Assembly (NCBI RefSeq): GCF_900100115.1
Contig: NZ_FNKL01000003.1
Location: 868,001-932,000, forward strand
Direction of reading: 5' to 3'
Origin: Chryseobacterium soldanellicola
GTDB taxonomy: Bacteria > Bacteroidota > Bacteroidia > Flavobacteriales > Weeksellaceae
Length of the DNA stretch: 64,000 nt
In this document: positions 25,350 through 35,198 of the stretch, in pieces
How the letters are laid out: every line of letters starts with the position of its first letter
How positions within the stretch are numbered: position 1 is the first letter of the stretch
Notes under the pieces: generated by a model
The model's database searches: none
Seen by the model: only the letters and a program-made list of their open reading frames with translations
Told to the model about the DNA's origin: nothing
Made by a program: the position numbers and the translations under genes

Positions 25350-27362
25350 TTATTTGTAACTTCTTGCTTTAACTTCAATGTTTTCGTAGATCAGATCTTC
25401 TTTATGCAGAACTTCCGTTGTGATATCATCTGTCTGATATTCCCAGGCGCCTACATATTTGAAGTTAACATCATCTCTTTCTGCTTCCCCTTCAGGAGTA
25501 GCATGATCTTCTCTGAAATGTCCTCCACAAGATTCATTTCTGTGTAGTGCATCGATTGCCATTAATTGTCCTAATTCAATGAAATCCGCAACTCTGAAAG
25601 CTTTTTCAAGCTCAGTATTCATTCCATCGGCATCGCCAGGAACCTTTACATCGCTCCAGAATTCTTTTTTCACCTGTGCAATTTCAGCAATAGCTTCTTT
25701 CAAGCCTTCAGGAGTTCTTCCCATTCCTACTTTATTCCACATGATGTGTCCTAATTTTTTGTGGAAATGATCTACTGAATGCGTTCCTTTATTATTTAAG
25801 AAGAAATTGATCTTATCTTTAATTTCTTTTTCAGCCTGATCAAATTCACCAGAAGTTGTAGGAATTGTTCCTGTTCTGATATCTGCTGAAAGATAATCTG
25901 CAATCGTGTAAGGAAGAACGAAATATCCGTCTGCCAAACCTTGCATCAACGCAGAAGCTCCCAATCTGTTGGCTCCGTGATCTGAGAAGTTAGCCTCACC
26001 GATTACGAAACATCCGGGAATGGTAGACTGTAGGTTATAATCAACCCAAACACCACCCATTGTATAGTGAACGGCAGGATAAATCTTCATTGGCGTTTTG
26101 TAAGGATCATCAGCAGTAATCTTTTCGTACATTACGAATAAGTTACCGTATTTTTCCTCAATCCAAGCTTTTCCTAAATCATAGATCTGCTGATCTGTAG
26201 GATTATGAATATGTTTTTCGATAGCGGCTTCTTTACCTTTTTTAATGATCTCTGTAGAGAAATCTAAGTAAACACCTTCTTTAGTATCATTATTCTCGAT
26301 CCCGAAACCAGCATCACATCTTTCTTTACCGGCTCTGGAGGCAACGTCTCTAGGAACCAGGTTTCCGAATGCAGGATATCTTCTTTCCAAATAATAATCT
26401 CTATCTTCTTCTTTAATATTTTCAGGTCTTAATTTACCTTCTCTGATGGCTACAGAATCTTCAATTTTCTTAGGGACCCAGATTCTTCCTGAGTTTCTTA
26501 ATGATTCAGACATCAACGTCAGTTTAGACTGCTGTGTTCCGTGAACAGGAATACATGTCGGGTGAATCTGCACATAACAAGGGTTTGCAAAATACGCCCC
26601 TTTTTTGTGGATTTTCCAAGCGGCAGAAACGTTTGAACCCATTGCATTGGTAGAAAGGAAATATACGTTTCCGTAACCTCCGGAAGCAATGACCACAGCG
26701 TGAGCAGAATGTCTTTCAACCTCACCTGTTACCAGATTTCTTGCGATGATTCCTCTTGCTTTTCCGTCTACAATCACAAGATCCATCATTTCATGACGGT
26801 TATACATTTTGATTCTACCTTTACCGATCTGGCGGCTCATTGCAGAATAGGCACCCAATAATAACTGCTGACCTGTCTGCCCTTTTGCATAGAAAGTTCT
26901 TTTTACCTGAACTCCACCAAAAGAACGGTTATCCAGCTGACCCCCGTACTCACGCCCGAAAGGAACACCCTGAGCAACGCACTGGTCAATAATATTTGCA
27001 GAAACTTCTGCTAATCTGTAGACGTTTGCCTCTCTTGCTCTATAGTCACCACCTTTGATGGTATCATAGAATAATCTGTAGGTAGAGTCACCGTCTCCCT
27101 GATAATTTTTAGCAGCATTAATTCCCCCTTGAGCTGCAATAGAGTGTGCTCTTCTGGGAGAATCCTGATAGCAGAATGCCTTTACATTATATCCCTGCTC
27201 AGCTAAAGTAGCTGCCGCAGAACCACCTGCCAAACCTGTACCTACAACAATAATATCAATCTTATCTCTGTTGTTTGGTGCAACAAGGTTCATATGGTCT
27301 TTATGATTTTTCCATTTATCCTTTAAAGGACCAGCTGGAATTTTTGAATCTAATTTACTCAT
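25350..27362 (-). CDS. sdhA: Succinate dehydrogenase flavoprotein subunit
   Basis: Catalytic subunit oxidising succinate to fumarate. 670 residues. Rossmann FAD site [35 protein letters not shown] contains the histidine that carries covalent FAD. Active-site segments [13 protein letters not shown] and [11 protein letters not shown], and [20 protein letters not shown] near the C-terminal FAD contact. The length (longer than the ~590 of E. coli) matches type B enzymes. It starts 13 nt after the sdhC stop. Confidence 0.97.
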   Translation of the reverse strand: MSKLDSKIPAGPLKDKWKNHKDHMNLVAPNNRDKIDIIVVGTGLAGGSAAATLAEQGYNVKAFCYQDSPRRAHSIAAQGGINAAKNYQGDGDSTYRLFYDTIKGGDYRAREANVYRLAEVSANIIDQCVAQGVPFGREYGGQLDNRSFGGVQVKRTFYAKGQTGQQLLLGAYSAMSRQIGKGRIKMYNRHEMMDLVIVDGKARGIIARNLVTGEVERHSAHAVVIASGGYGNVYFLSTNAMGSNVSAAWKIHKKGAYFANPCYVQIHPTCIPVHGTQQSKLTLMSESLRNSGRIWVPKKIEDSVAIREGKLRPENIKEEDRDYYLERRYPAFGNLVPRDVASRAGKERCDAGFGIENNDTKEGVYLDFSTEIIKKGKEAAIEKHIHNPTDQQIYDLGKAWIEEKYGNLFVMYEKITADDPYKTPMKIYPAVHYTMGGVWVDYNLQSTIPGCFVIGEANFSDHGANRLGASALMQGLADGYFVLPYTIADYLSADIRTGTIPTTSGEFDQAEKEIKDKINFFLNNKGTHSVDHFHKKLGHIMWNKVGMGRTPEGLKEAIAEIAQVKKEFWSDVKVPGDADGMNTELEKAFRVADFIELGQLMAIDALHRNESCGGHFREDHATPEGEAERDDVNFKYVGAWEYQTDDITTEVLHKEDLIYENIEVKARSYK

Positions 27363-27375
27363 AAGTATACTGATA

Positions 27376-28041
27376 TTATGATTGAGTTACAAAGTGAAAA
27401 ATTGCGATAAAAATAAACCCTACAGGAATAAGTATAGAATACCATTTCCCAAAAGCCATAATTACCGGAGTATATTTTGGATGTCTTGCCCCAATTGACT
27501 GGAAAGATGACTGAAAGCCATGCCCTAAGTGAAGTCCTAATAAAACAAACGAAATAACATAAAGAACCACTCTCCAGATATCCGCAAATTTTGCATGAAG
27601 ATCTCCCCAGAAACGTGTCTCTTCAATTGGCAGACCGTCTACATATTTGTAATTCATCTCATGAAGCCAGAAATCATACAAATGAAGAAAGATAAATGCC
27701 AAAATCACCGCTCCTGAAATAATCATATTTCTGGACATCCATGTAGAATTGTTCGAAGGATTGTTTGACTCGTATTTTATCGGACGTGCTTTTTGGTTTT
27801 TAATTTCCAGAACAAAGCCCATTACAAAATGAAAAACAACAGCAAACATCAGAATCGGCTGCATTACAAATTGAATAAGAGGATTATACCCCATAAACTG
27901 CGAAGCATTGTTGTAAGCATCTTCACCGAAAACCGATAAGAGGTTTACAGAAAGGTGCATCACCAGAAATATCAGCAAAAAAATTGCCGACAATGCCATA
28001 GCATATTTTCTACCTATCGTAGAACTCGTTAAACCTGCCAT
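27376..28041 (-). CDS. sdhC: Succinate dehydrogenase cytochrome b subunit
   Basis: Membrane anchor of type B complex II with di-heme cytochrome b, five transmembrane helices in one polypeptide (no sdhD). 221 residues from [17 protein letters not shown]; nine further upstream residues in the open frame (MCKFKFKLN) coincide with the leader and are unlikely. Histidines in helices ([47 protein letters not shown]) are the candidate heme ligands. First gene of the operon. Confidence 0.93.
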   Translation of the reverse strand: MAGLTSSTIGRKYAMALSAIFLLIFLVMHLSVNLLSVFGEDAYNNASQFMGYNPLIQFVMQPILMFAVVFHFVMGFVLEIKNQKARPIKYESNNPSNNSTWMSRNMIISGAVILAFIFLHLYDFWLHEMNYKYVDGLPIEETRFWGDLHAKFADIWRVVLYVISFVLLGLHLGHGFQSSFQSIGARHPKYTPVIMAFGKWYSILIPVGFIFIAIFHFVTQS

Positions 28042-28065
28042 ATTAAGTTTAAATTTGAATTTGCA

Positions 28066-28073
28066 CAAAATTA
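28066..28073 (-). promoter_or_regulatory. -7 element of the sdhCAB operon
   Basis: TAATTTTG on the minus strand, 24 nt upstream of the sdhC ATG. No well-spaced TTG element was found. Confidence 0.5.
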
Positions 28074-28186
28074 AGAAATGTTAACAAGAATGAAAAGTGA
28101 GAAATCTCACAATTAGCCAGTTTGTAATCTTTCTAAATAAGATGCTAAAACACTATCAATAAAGGGAAAAACAAAAATCTTAACAA

Positions 28187-29956
28187 TTAATTTATATTGT
28201 AGATTTTACCATTGCAGAGAACTTGTCGGGCAGATCCGGGAAAAGTCTTGATTTTAATTTGTTTTAATCGTCTTGAAGAATTATACGGATTAACAATATA
28301 TTGGATAATTTTATTTTTATCTGAATTTTCCTCAATCCAAAAACAGGCTTTATCGCCTTTTTTTACTGAGAACACTTTATGCTTGTAAAAATCGTGAACC
28401 AGAATTTCTTGTTTCTGGTATTCAATTAAATTAAAGCTGAATCTTAAAATAAAAAAAACCAAAATACCAATAATTAACCTCATCGAATTTTTGAAATTAA
28501 ATCTTGAAATCACAAATCTTAATAAATAAATTACTATAAAAAGAGAAAAAACCTCAATAAGATTCATCGGAATATTTTCAAAAAATAATACCTCAAAGTC
28601 AGCAAACCAATGAATTATTTTCAAAAGTACCTGAATAATAAAATCATAAATGAAAACGATAAAACCAAAATCAATTCTAAAACCAATTAAAAATGTCATT
28701 ACAAACGAAAAGACAATAATAATTTCTGAAAACGGAACGATGAAAAAATTAGCGATAATCGAAATAAATGAAAACTGATGAAAATAATATAAAACCAAAG
28801 GCAACGTTGCCAATTGTGCCGAAACAGAAATTGAAATGGTATTGAAAATTATTTTTTTAAACCCATTATCCTGTTTGGGAAGATATTTTAAAATCGGCTG
28901 ATTCAGCCAGAAAATCCCAAGAACCGCAAGAAAACTCAATTGAAATCCCACATCAAAAATCTGCTGGGTATCAATCATTAAAATGAGAAATGCCGATAAC
29001 GCCATAGAATGCAGCAAATCCGGCTTCCTTTGAAGCAATACATATATAAAATATACGCTTAACATGATGCAGGATCGCACAACAGAATTTCCAAATCCAA
29101 TGAATATGGCAAACAGCCAGATAAAAATCAAACTTAAAATAATTGCGAATTTTCTCAGTTTTAACGGAAGAATTTTAATTAGCAAGAAGTAAAATAATCC
29201 AAAAATAACAACAATATGTGTCCCGGAAATTGCCAAAAAATGCACCAATCCTGATCTGTTAAAATCCTGTGCGGTTTTGGAATCTATTTCCGTGCGGTCT
29301 GCCAAAATAATTCCTTTTAAAAACTCTTTTGTTTGCGAAGACATTTGAGACCGATCAATATTCTGAAGAACTTCGAGTCTTTTCTGGGAAATATTTTCTA
29401 AAAATTGTACATCATTTCTTCTTGCCGAAAAAATCCCTTCATTAATATAACATTGATATTCAATGCTTTTTCTTTTTAAATATTTTGAATAGTCAAACTG
29501 AAAATCATATTGTGGAGATTTGGTTTTTATAACATAAGCTTTTGCTTTATAATAATGCTCAAAATCAAGCTCTTTATTGTTTTTTGGAATATATAGAACG
29601 GTATTAAAATGATTTTCTCCAATTTGAGCGACTGCTTCATATTTTTTATTTTTTTCGTTTGAATTTAATTTTTTAGAAATTTTAAATACAATTATTTCAT
29701 TTGAAGAAAAAGAAAATTTTTCAGACAAAAATGTATTGAAAAAATGCAGAATAATTCCAATTCCGAAAAACATCAGAATCAGAAAATAGGGTCTTAATTT
29801 ATAGAAAAAATATGTTTTTGAAAATGTGGAAGCTAAAATAATTAGGCAGATACTAATAAGAAAACCCACTGCATTTTCATGCAAAGAAAATTTATCCTGA
29901 AAAAAAATCCCGAGGATAAAACTGATAGCGAGAATTAAAAGTGGCTGTTTATTCAA
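28187..29956 (-). CDS. ComEC/Rec2-family DNA uptake channel protein
   Basis: 589 residues, polytopic membrane protein. The N-terminal part (helices then a soluble domain with YYKAKAYVIKTKSPQYDFQFDYSKYL) is the DUF4131-type region. GIILADRTEIDSKTAQDFNRSGLVHFLAISGTHI begins the competence domain with its conserved SGxH motif, followed by many transmembrane helices. The C-terminal metallo-beta-lactamase domain of long ComEC proteins is absent; the tail is a short soluble stretch. ComEC translocates single-stranded DNA across the inner membrane in natural transformation. It is a single gene here with no other competence genes nearby. Confidence 0.85.
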   Translation of the reverse strand: MNKQPLLILAISFILGIFFQDKFSLHENAVGFLISICLIILASTFSKTYFFYKLRPYFLILMFFGIGIILHFFNTFLSEKFSFSSNEIIVFKISKKLNSNEKNKKYEAVAQIGENHFNTVLYIPKNNKELDFEHYYKAKAYVIKTKSPQYDFQFDYSKYLKRKSIEYQCYINEGIFSARRNDVQFLENISQKRLEVLQNIDRSQMSSQTKEFLKGIILADRTEIDSKTAQDFNRSGLVHFLAISGTHIVVIFGLFYFLLIKILPLKLRKFAIILSLIFIWLFAIFIGFGNSVVRSCIMLSVYFIYVLLQRKPDLLHSMALSAFLILMIDTQQIFDVGFQLSFLAVLGIFWLNQPILKYLPKQDNGFKKIIFNTISISVSAQLATLPLVLYYFHQFSFISIIANFFIVPFSEIIIVFSFVMTFLIGFRIDFGFIVFIYDFIIQVLLKIIHWFADFEVLFFENIPMNLIEVFSLFIVIYLLRFVISRFNFKNSMRLIIGILVFFILRFSFNLIEYQKQEILVHDFYKHKVFSVKKGDKACFWIEENSDKNKIIQYIVNPYNSSRRLKQIKIKTFPGSARQVLCNGKIYNIN

Positions 29957-30055
29957 TCAAAATTTGTGTTCCCAAAAATATTTATTTGAAATAAAAATAA
30001 CACGTCAACCTTTCAGAATTTCAAAAACAAGGCAGCATTCGTCTTATAAAAGAAA

Positions 30056-30080
30056 AATCGTAGAAGAATTTCCTACGATT
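30056..30080 (-). terminator. Terminator after lpxB
   Basis: AATCGTAG pairs with CTACGATT and is followed by a T-rich stretch on the minus strand. Confidence 0.7.
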
Positions 30081-30100
30081 GATATAAATAATTAAATATT

Positions 30101-31204
30101 TTAAACCTTAAAAATAATCTCAGCCGCATTATTGCTTGCGCCGCTACCGCCGAGCTTTTCCTTTAAGAGCTCGTATTCCCGCAACAGCTGAGTTCTTTTT
30201 TCACCATTCAGAATATTTTTCAATTCTTCAACTAGGTTTTTAGTATTGAGATCATTTTGAATTAATTCTTTAACAACTTCACGATCCATGATTAAATTTA
30301 CCAAAGAAATATACTTAATATTTTTAACTAGTCTTTTTGCAATGGCGTAAGAAATTTTACTTCCTCTATAACAGACCACTTCGGGAATATTCAATAAAGC
30401 AGTCTCTAATGTTGCTGTTCCGGAAGTTACCAAAGCAGCCTTTGAACACCTCAACAAATCATATGTTTTATTGGATACAAAATGCACATTATCATCCACA
30501 TATTGCTGATAAAAATCTTTTGAAAGACTTGGCGCACCGGCAATAACGAATTGATATTCTTTAAAGTAAGGCCTTACCGAAAGCATCATCTCCAACATTT
30601 TTTCTACTTCCTGCTTTCTGGAACCCGGCAAAAGTGCAATGATTTCTTTTTCGTTTAAACCGTTTTCTGATTTAAAATTTTCAATATTAATTTCCTGCAG
30701 CCCTGAAATAGCATCTAACAACGGATGCCCCACAAAATGTGAATGAACGCCATGTTTTTTATAGAAATCTTCCTCAAATGGAAGAATTACCATCATTTCA
30801 TCAACATATTTTTTGATAATCTCCACTCTCCCTTCTTTCCAGGCCCAAAGTTGTGGCGAAATATAATATACCACCTTGATTCCTAAGTCTTTGGCAAATT
30901 TTGCTATTCTTAAATTAAATCCCGGATAATCAACTAAAATTAAAATATCGGGCTGATGATTTTTAATATCTTCTTTGCAGATTTTAATATTATTTAAAAT
31001 GGTTCTTAAATTCATCGCAACTTCCAAAAAGCCCATGAAGGCCAAGTCTTTGTAATGTTTTACCAAAGTTCCGCCCTGTGCCGTCATGAGATCACCGCCC
31101 CAAAAACGAAATTCTGCGTTGGGATCTTTTTGCTTTAAAGCTTTCATTAAATTACTCCCGTGCAAATCTCCGGAAGCTTCACCTGCGATGATGTAATACT
31201 TCAT
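30101..31204 (-). CDS. lpxB: Lipid-A-disaccharide synthase
   Basis: Glycosyltransferase (GT19) joining lipid X and UDP-2,3-diacylglucosamine in lipid A synthesis, peripheral on the inner membrane. 367 residues. N-terminal YYIIAGEASGDLHGSNLM is the family signature. GFLEVAMNLRTILNN, DYPGFNLRIAKFAKDLG, YYISPQLWAWKEGR, FVGHPLLD, LLPGSRKQEV and TSGTATLETALL follow in the canonical order. Single gene with a terminator downstream. Confidence 0.96.
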   Translation of the reverse strand: MKYYIIAGEASGDLHGSNLMKALKQKDPNAEFRFWGGDLMTAQGGTLVKHYKDLAFMGFLEVAMNLRTILNNIKICKEDIKNHQPDILILVDYPGFNLRIAKFAKDLGIKVVYYISPQLWAWKEGRVEIIKKYVDEMMVILPFEEDFYKKHGVHSHFVGHPLLDAISGLQEINIENFKSENGLNEKEIIALLPGSRKQEVEKMLEMMLSVRPYFKEYQFVIAGAPSLSKDFYQQYVDDNVHFVSNKTYDLLRCSKAALVTSGTATLETALLNIPEVVCYRGSKISYAIAKRLVKNIKYISLVNLIMDREVVKELIQNDLNTKNLVEELKNILNGEKRTQLLREYELLKEKLGGSGASNNAAEIIFKV

Positions 31205-31339
31205 TTTTATGAAATCTCTTATTATTTATGTCATCAAGAACTTTCTTTTCACTTTCATTCCATAAGAACAATTTTGAATTATGGGAGGTTTCTATGAAAG
31301 GAATAGAGAACAAATTAAACCATTTACGATCTTAATTCG

Positions 31340-31347
31340 TAAATTTG
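31340..31347 (+). promoter_or_regulatory. -7 element of the DUF2480 gene
   Basis: TAAATTTG, 19 nt before the preferred ATG at 31367. Confidence 0.5.
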
Positions 31348-31366
31348 TTCAAAGATAATGATAAAA

Positions 31367-31876
31367 ATGTCAGAAGAATTTGAAATAAGAAATAAAGTTA
31401 CAGAAAGCGGTTTGATCAATTTTGACCTTACCGATCTTGTTCCAAAAGGAGCCAGAAAAGGGATTGATCTTAAAGATTTTCTTTTTATGGAAATGATTTT
31501 AAAAGAGAAAGATTTCCGTGAAAAAGTAGCAGCTATTGATATTGAAGAATACCGGAACACCTATGTATATATTTACAATTCTGCGGATGCCATTGTCCCG
31601 CTTTGGGCCTATTTTCTGATTACGGCAAAACTTACACCGGTAACTAAAAAGATAGTTTTCGGAAATCAGGACGATCTGGAAGTTATTTTGATGCACAATG
31701 CCATTCAGACGTATGACTTCGAAGAAATGAGAGGAAAAAGAGTGTTGGTAAAAGGGTGTTCAGACAAAGAGATCCCGGAAAACGCTTATATTGAGCTGGT
31801 TGAGCAATTACAGCCCATCGTAAAGTCCTTAATGTTCGGGGAAGCGTGCTCAAATGTTCCAATTTTAAAAAATTGA
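31367..31876 (+). CDS. DUF2480 family protein
   Basis: 169 residues from MSEEFEIRNKVTESGLINFD; an ATG three codons upstream (31358) is possible but falls closer to the promoter. I recognise the family as DUF2480, a conserved soluble Bacteroidota protein of unknown function (segments DLTDLVPKGARKGIDLKDFL, AIVPLWAYFLITAKL, VLVKGCSDKEIPENAY). The single-gene unit has its own promoter and terminator. Confidence 0.85.
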   Translation: MSEEFEIRNKVTESGLINFDLTDLVPKGARKGIDLKDFLFMEMILKEKDFREKVAAIDIEEYRNTYVYIYNSADAIVPLWAYFLITAKLTPVTKKIVFGNQDDLEVILMHNAIQTYDFEEMRGKRVLVKGCSDKEIPENAYIELVEQLQPIVKSLMFGEACSNVPILKN

Positions 31877-31916
31877 TGAAATTCAACAGATATCAGATTT
31901 CAATACTATTATTATA

Positions 31917-31948
31917 AACTTCCCGTTAATTTTATTTAACGGGAAGTT
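31917..31948 (+). terminator. Terminator after the DUF2480 gene
   Basis: AACTTCCCGTTAA pairs with TTAACGGGAAGTT (13 bp), followed by T-rich sequence. Confidence 0.85.
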
Positions 31949-32074
31949 TTTATTTAAAGCTAAAGTGTAACTGATTCATTCTGCTTTTAATTGTAAGATT
32001 AACATTAATTAAAGAAACAGCAAACTTTAACAGTATTTTTTGATTAAAAGAGATCGTAAGGGAATATTTTTTGA

Positions 32075-32082
32075 TAACTTTG
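32075..32082 (+). promoter_or_regulatory. -7 element of the DUF937 gene
   Basis: TAACTTTG, 32 nt before the ATG at 32115. Confidence 0.5.
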
Positions 32083-32114
32083 ATTCACTTAACAATTAAA
32101 AAACAAACACAAAC

Positions 32115-32774
32115 ATGAGTCTAATCGACCTACTTACAGGGAACACGGGAAACGAAGTTGCCCAACAGGCAGAGAACAAATTCGGGATCAGTAAAAACCA
32201 GATTATTGCTTTGCTGGCTGTAGCAGCGCCATTAGTTATTTCGTATCTTAGAAACAAATCCCAGGATTCAAAAGAAGCTGAAGCGTTGAATAATGCTTTA
32301 GATAAAGATCACGACGGAAGCATATTAAATGATTCTTCCCAACTGGAAGCGAGACAGGCGGAAGGCGGATCAATTCTCAGCCACATTTTCGGAGGCGACA
32401 AGCAAAATGTAGAAAATCAGCTGTCGCAAAATACAGGGATTTCTATTGATAAAATCGGACCTGTTTTAGCTATGCTGGCGCCTGTAATTATGGGCTATAT
32501 CGGAAAAGAAAAACAACAGAATAATGTTGGCGCAGGCGGTTTGGGAGATTTATTGGGCGGAATTTTAGGAAATGCTTCAAACCAGGCTCAAAACCAACAG
32601 TCGAGCCCGCTGAATGATATTCTTGGAAGCGTTCTTGGCGGCGGACAATCACAATCTTCAGGAAATCCTCTGAATGATATTTTAGGAAGTGTTTTAGGCG
32701 GTGGAAATCAACAGAAACAACAAAGCGGAGGCGGATTAGGCGATATTCTTGGAGGTCTTTTCGGTGGAAAATAA
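32115..32774 (+). CDS. DUF937 domain-containing protein with Gly-rich C-terminal repeats
   Basis: 219 residues, no signal peptide. The N-terminal ~130 residues are of the DUF937 type (MSLIDLLTGNTGNEVAQQ, ISIDKIGPVLAMLAPVIMGY), helical with hydrophobic faces. From about residue 140 the protein becomes Gly/Gln/Asn-rich with an imperfect tandem repeat: SSPLNDILGSVLGGG, then GNPLNDILGSVLGGG, then GGGLGDILGGLFGG. The DNA of the first two units is also similar, pointing to recent internal duplication. Function unknown; the related YidB family is likewise uncharacterised. Confidence 0.85.
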   Translation: MSLIDLLTGNTGNEVAQQAENKFGISKNQIIALLAVAAPLVISYLRNKSQDSKEAEALNNALDKDHDGSILNDSSQLEARQAEGGSILSHIFGGDKQNVENQLSQNTGISIDKIGPVLAMLAPVIMGYIGKEKQQNNVGAGGLGDLLGGILGNASNQAQNQQSSPLNDILGSVLGGGQSQSSGNPLNDILGSVLGGGNQQKQQSGGGLGDILGGLFGGK

Positions 32775-32800
32775 AAAAATAATTTAATTTGTATATCAAC

Positions 32801-32833
32801 AAAAAGACCAGGGAGTAATTCTCTGGTCTTTTT
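32801..32833. terminator. Bidirectional terminator between the DUF937 and THX genes
   Basis: AAAAAGACCAG pairs with CTGGTCTTTTT. The stem has A and T tracts on both sides, so it can serve both convergent genes. Confidence 0.8.
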
Positions 32834-32839
32834 ATTTTG

Positions 32840-32959
32840 CTATTTCTTAGCTTTTTCTTCTGAAGCTACAACTGTTTTAGAATCTTTTCTAGGTCTTCTT
32901 TTACCATAGCTTCCATTATTAATCTTTCCTCTTTTTGATTTTTTATCTCCTTTTCCCAT
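32840..32959 (-). CDS. 30S ribosomal protein THX
   Basis: 39-residue, strongly basic protein: MGKGDKKSKRGKI at the N-terminus, then NNGSYGKRRPRK and an Ala/Glu/Lys tail. The MGKGDKKxKRGKIxxGSYGxRRP pattern is that of the Bacteroidota THX family, related to the Thermus 30S protein Thx that fills a cavity at the top of the small-subunit head. It is convergent with the DUF937 gene across a shared terminator. The gene is easily missed because of its length. Confidence 0.9.
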   Translation of the reverse strand: MGKGDKKSKRGKINNGSYGKRRPRKDSKTVVASEEKAKK

Positions 32960-33042
32960 AGTAATAATTATTTGTTGATAGCTACGAATTTAGCGAATAA
33001 GCAGTGAATTTCAATAGAATAAGCTGTTAAAATTATTATAAA

Positions 33043-34437
33043 TTAAACCTTAATTGTTTTCCATTTTCCTTTTTTAAACAAAATGAAGGATACGATTGTT
33101 ATTAAAACCTCGGCCCCCGGAATAGAAATAAAAACACCTTTTGGCCCTAACCCGAAATGTTTTGAAAGAACATACGCCAACGGAATCTGAAACAGCCAGA
33201 ATCCGAAAAGATTGATCCAGGTCGGTGTCCAGGTATCTCCTGCCCCATTGAAGGCGTTGATCATTACCATCCCGATCCCGTAGAAAATAAAGCCTATACT
33301 CATAATATGCAGTGCATTTTTAGCAAAATCTTTAATTTCAATTTCTTTTGTGAAAAAACTGACCAGAAAATCTCCCAAAAAGAAAAAAATCAAACTTACG
33401 GCAAGCATAAAAATCACATTATATTTCACAGTTTTCATAACAGATTGCTCGGCCCGGAGCATTTCATTTGCGCCCATGTTCTGCCCGACCAATGTTGATG
33501 CCGCATTACTCAATCCCCAAGCCGGAAGCATAAAGAACATCATTAACCGAAGTGCCGTCTGATATCCAGCCGAAGCATTTTCCCCACCTGTTGTTGCCAC
33601 CAATTGAGCCAAAAAGATCCAGCTGCACGAAGCAATTACAAACTGAAAAATTCCCGGTGTGGCAATTTTCACAATTGATTTTATCATTCTGAAATCCGGC
33701 TTGAAAAAACTTGACTTAATCCGAATCTGAGAATCTGCAATCAACAAATGATACAATTGGTATAAAACTCCGATACTTCTGCCGATTGTTGTCGCCAAAG
33801 CTGCACCCGTTAAACCCATCGCCGGGATCGGCCCGAACCCTTTAATCAAAATCGGACAAAGAATAATGTTGGCAATATTCGCGATCCAAAGACTTTTCAT
33901 GGCAATTGCAGCATTTCCTGCCCCTCTGAAAATCCCGTTAATTAAGAATAAAAGCATAATAATAACGCTGCTTCCCATCATAATCCGGGTAAAATCTTTT
34001 CCGTAGGCTGCTGCTTCAGGCTTAGAACCCATTAAAATCAGGATTTCTTGGGCATAAATCACTCCAAACAAGCTCAGAATAAAAGTCACGGCAAAGGAAA
34101 CGAGCAATACCTGGGCTGCACTTTTTGAGGCCTGCTCCTGGTTCTTTTCCCCAATTCTTCTGGCTACCAAAGCCGTCGCCGCCATGCTCATCCCAATCGC
34201 AATGGAATACATGATTGAAAGTACAGATTCCGTAAGCCCGACCGTTTGTATAGCATAACCACTTTCCTTAAGATGGCCGACAAAATACAGATCAACAAGC
34301 GCAAAAACAGATTCCATTGCCATTTCCAGCATCATAGGAATTGCCAGAAGAAGTACAGCATTTCTGATGCTGATTTTGGTATAATCAACTTCTTCACCAC
34401 TTAAAGCTTTCTTTAAAAAGTTTATATATTTTGTCAT
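33043..34437 (-). CDS. MATE family efflux transporter
   Basis: 464 residues, twelve predicted transmembrane helices in two halves. AVLLLAIPMMLEMAMESVFALVDLYFVGHL is the first MATE repeat, and the second begins around IVKIATPGIFQFVIASCSWIF. IFRGAGNAAIAMKSLW and AFNGAGDTWTPTWINL are the paired family motifs. It exports drugs or metabolites using a Na+ or H+ gradient; the substrate is unknown. Start taken at ATG 34435-34437 (MTKYINFLKK) rather than a TTG two codons upstream. Own -7 element. Confidence 0.92.
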   Translation of the reverse strand: MTKYINFLKKALSGEEVDYTKISIRNAVLLLAIPMMLEMAMESVFALVDLYFVGHLKESGYAIQTVGLTESVLSIMYSIAIGMSMAATALVARRIGEKNQEQASKSAAQVLLVSFAVTFILSLFGVIYAQEILILMGSKPEAAAYGKDFTRIMMGSSVIIMLLFLINGIFRGAGNAAIAMKSLWIANIANIILCPILIKGFGPIPAMGLTGAALATTIGRSIGVLYQLYHLLIADSQIRIKSSFFKPDFRMIKSIVKIATPGIFQFVIASCSWIFLAQLVATTGGENASAGYQTALRLMMFFMLPAWGLSNAASTLVGQNMGANEMLRAEQSVMKTVKYNVIFMLAVSLIFFFLGDFLVSFFTKEIEIKDFAKNALHIMSIGFIFYGIGMVMINAFNGAGDTWTPTWINLFGFWLFQIPLAYVLSKHFGLGPKGVFISIPGAEVLITIVSFILFKKGKWKTIKV

Positions 34438-34454
34438 AATCAAATTATCTTTCC

Positions 34455-34462
34455 CAAAAGTA
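34455..34462 (-). promoter_or_regulatory. -7 element of the MATE gene
   Basis: TACTTTTG on the minus strand, 17 nt before the ATG. Confidence 0.5.
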
Positions 34463-34635
34463 TAGATTCAAAAATGATTAATAATTGGCATATGAAAAGT
34501 TTTTCAAAAAATTTAAATTAAGATGAAAAAAACGAAAATATTGATTTAATCATAAAAGATGAAACTGATCAAAAATATACATTTTCAAAAAAATCTTTAT
34601 CGATTTAGAGTCAGCAATGCAAATCTTATTGAAAG

Positions 34636-34670
34636 TTTGTAAAATGTATCAAAAAAATAATTTAGATTTG
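34636..34670 (+). promoter_or_regulatory. Promoter of the ankyrin-repeat gene
   Basis: TTTG at 34636-34639, 23-nt spacer, TAGATTTG at 34663-34670. The ATG is at 34697. Confidence 0.6.
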
Positions 34671-34696
34671 TATATTCTTATAAAAATAAAATTTTC

Positions 34697-35056
34697 ATGA
34701 AAAAAATAATCTCTACTACCTTGGTTTTCGGAATGTTTGCATTTACAAGTATGTTATTTGCTCAACAAATGACAAAAGACCAGAGAAAAGCTTTTCAGAC
34801 AGATAATATTGAAACTTTTAAAAAGTTTTTCCCGAAAGAAGATTACAATAAATGTTTTGACATTAAAGAAACTTCATTCAGCTTACTTACATTCAGCGTG
34901 ATACACGACAGAAAAAATATCTTTAATTATTTGCTCAGCAATAACGCAGATGTAAATAAAGCATGTTCCAATCAGACGCCATTAATGGCTGCCGACACGT
35001 ATAAAAAACCTGAGCTGGCAAAAATTTTAGTGAAAAAAGGAGCTAAAAAGAATTAA
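34697..35056 (+). CDS. Small exported ankyrin-repeat protein
   Basis: 119 residues. Signal peptide MKKIISTTLVFGMFAFTSML ending near FAQ. The mature part carries about two ankyrin repeats: FSLLTFSVIHDRKNIFNYLLSNNADVN and NQTPLMAADTYKKPELAKILVKKGAK. Ankyrin repeats bind proteins, and no catalytic domain is present. Single-gene unit with promoter and terminator. A role as an antitoxin-like or periplasmic binding factor cannot be judged from sequence. Confidence 0.8.
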   Translation: MKKIISTTLVFGMFAFTSMLFAQQMTKDQRKAFQTDNIETFKKFFPKEDYNKCFDIKETSFSLLTFSVIHDRKNIFNYLLSNNADVNKACSNQTPLMAADTYKKPELAKILVKKGAKKN

Positions 35057-35080
35057 TCAGCCTGAAAAATTAAATATATC

Positions 35081-35107
35081 AAAACTTCCTTATTGGAAGT
35101 TTTTTTG
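35081..35107 (+). terminator. Terminator after the ankyrin gene
   Basis: AAAACTTCC - TTATT - GGAAGTTTT followed by T and G/T-rich sequence. Its T tract overlaps the TTG element used for aspS. Confidence 0.7.
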
Positions 35108-35137
35108 TTTTTAAAACCCTCAAAAATCTTATCTTTG
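35105..35137 (+). promoter_or_regulatory. Promoter of aspS
   Basis: TTG at 35105-35107, 22-nt spacer, TATCTTTG at 35130-35137. It gives a leader of about 60 nt that includes the repeat at 35163-35190. Confidence 0.6.
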
Positions 35138-35162
35138 CAAACGGAAATTCAAGGGGCAAGAT

Positions 35163-35190
35163 ATTGAACCTTAAACATTGAACTTTAAAC
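35163..35190. repeat. 14-bp tandem repeat in the aspS leader
   Basis: ATTGAACCTTAAAC then ATTGAACTTTAAAC, 13 of 14 identical, with an underlying 7-nt period. Similar in style to the telomere-like tracts around the four-helix gene. Confidence 0.7.
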
Positions 35191-35198
35191 AAATAATT

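Noticed and set aside
30001..30060. A further copy of the REP-like palindrome (CCTTTCAGAATTTC near 30009)
   Set aside because: It shares only a few bases with the unit and lacks the hairpin core and terminal arms.
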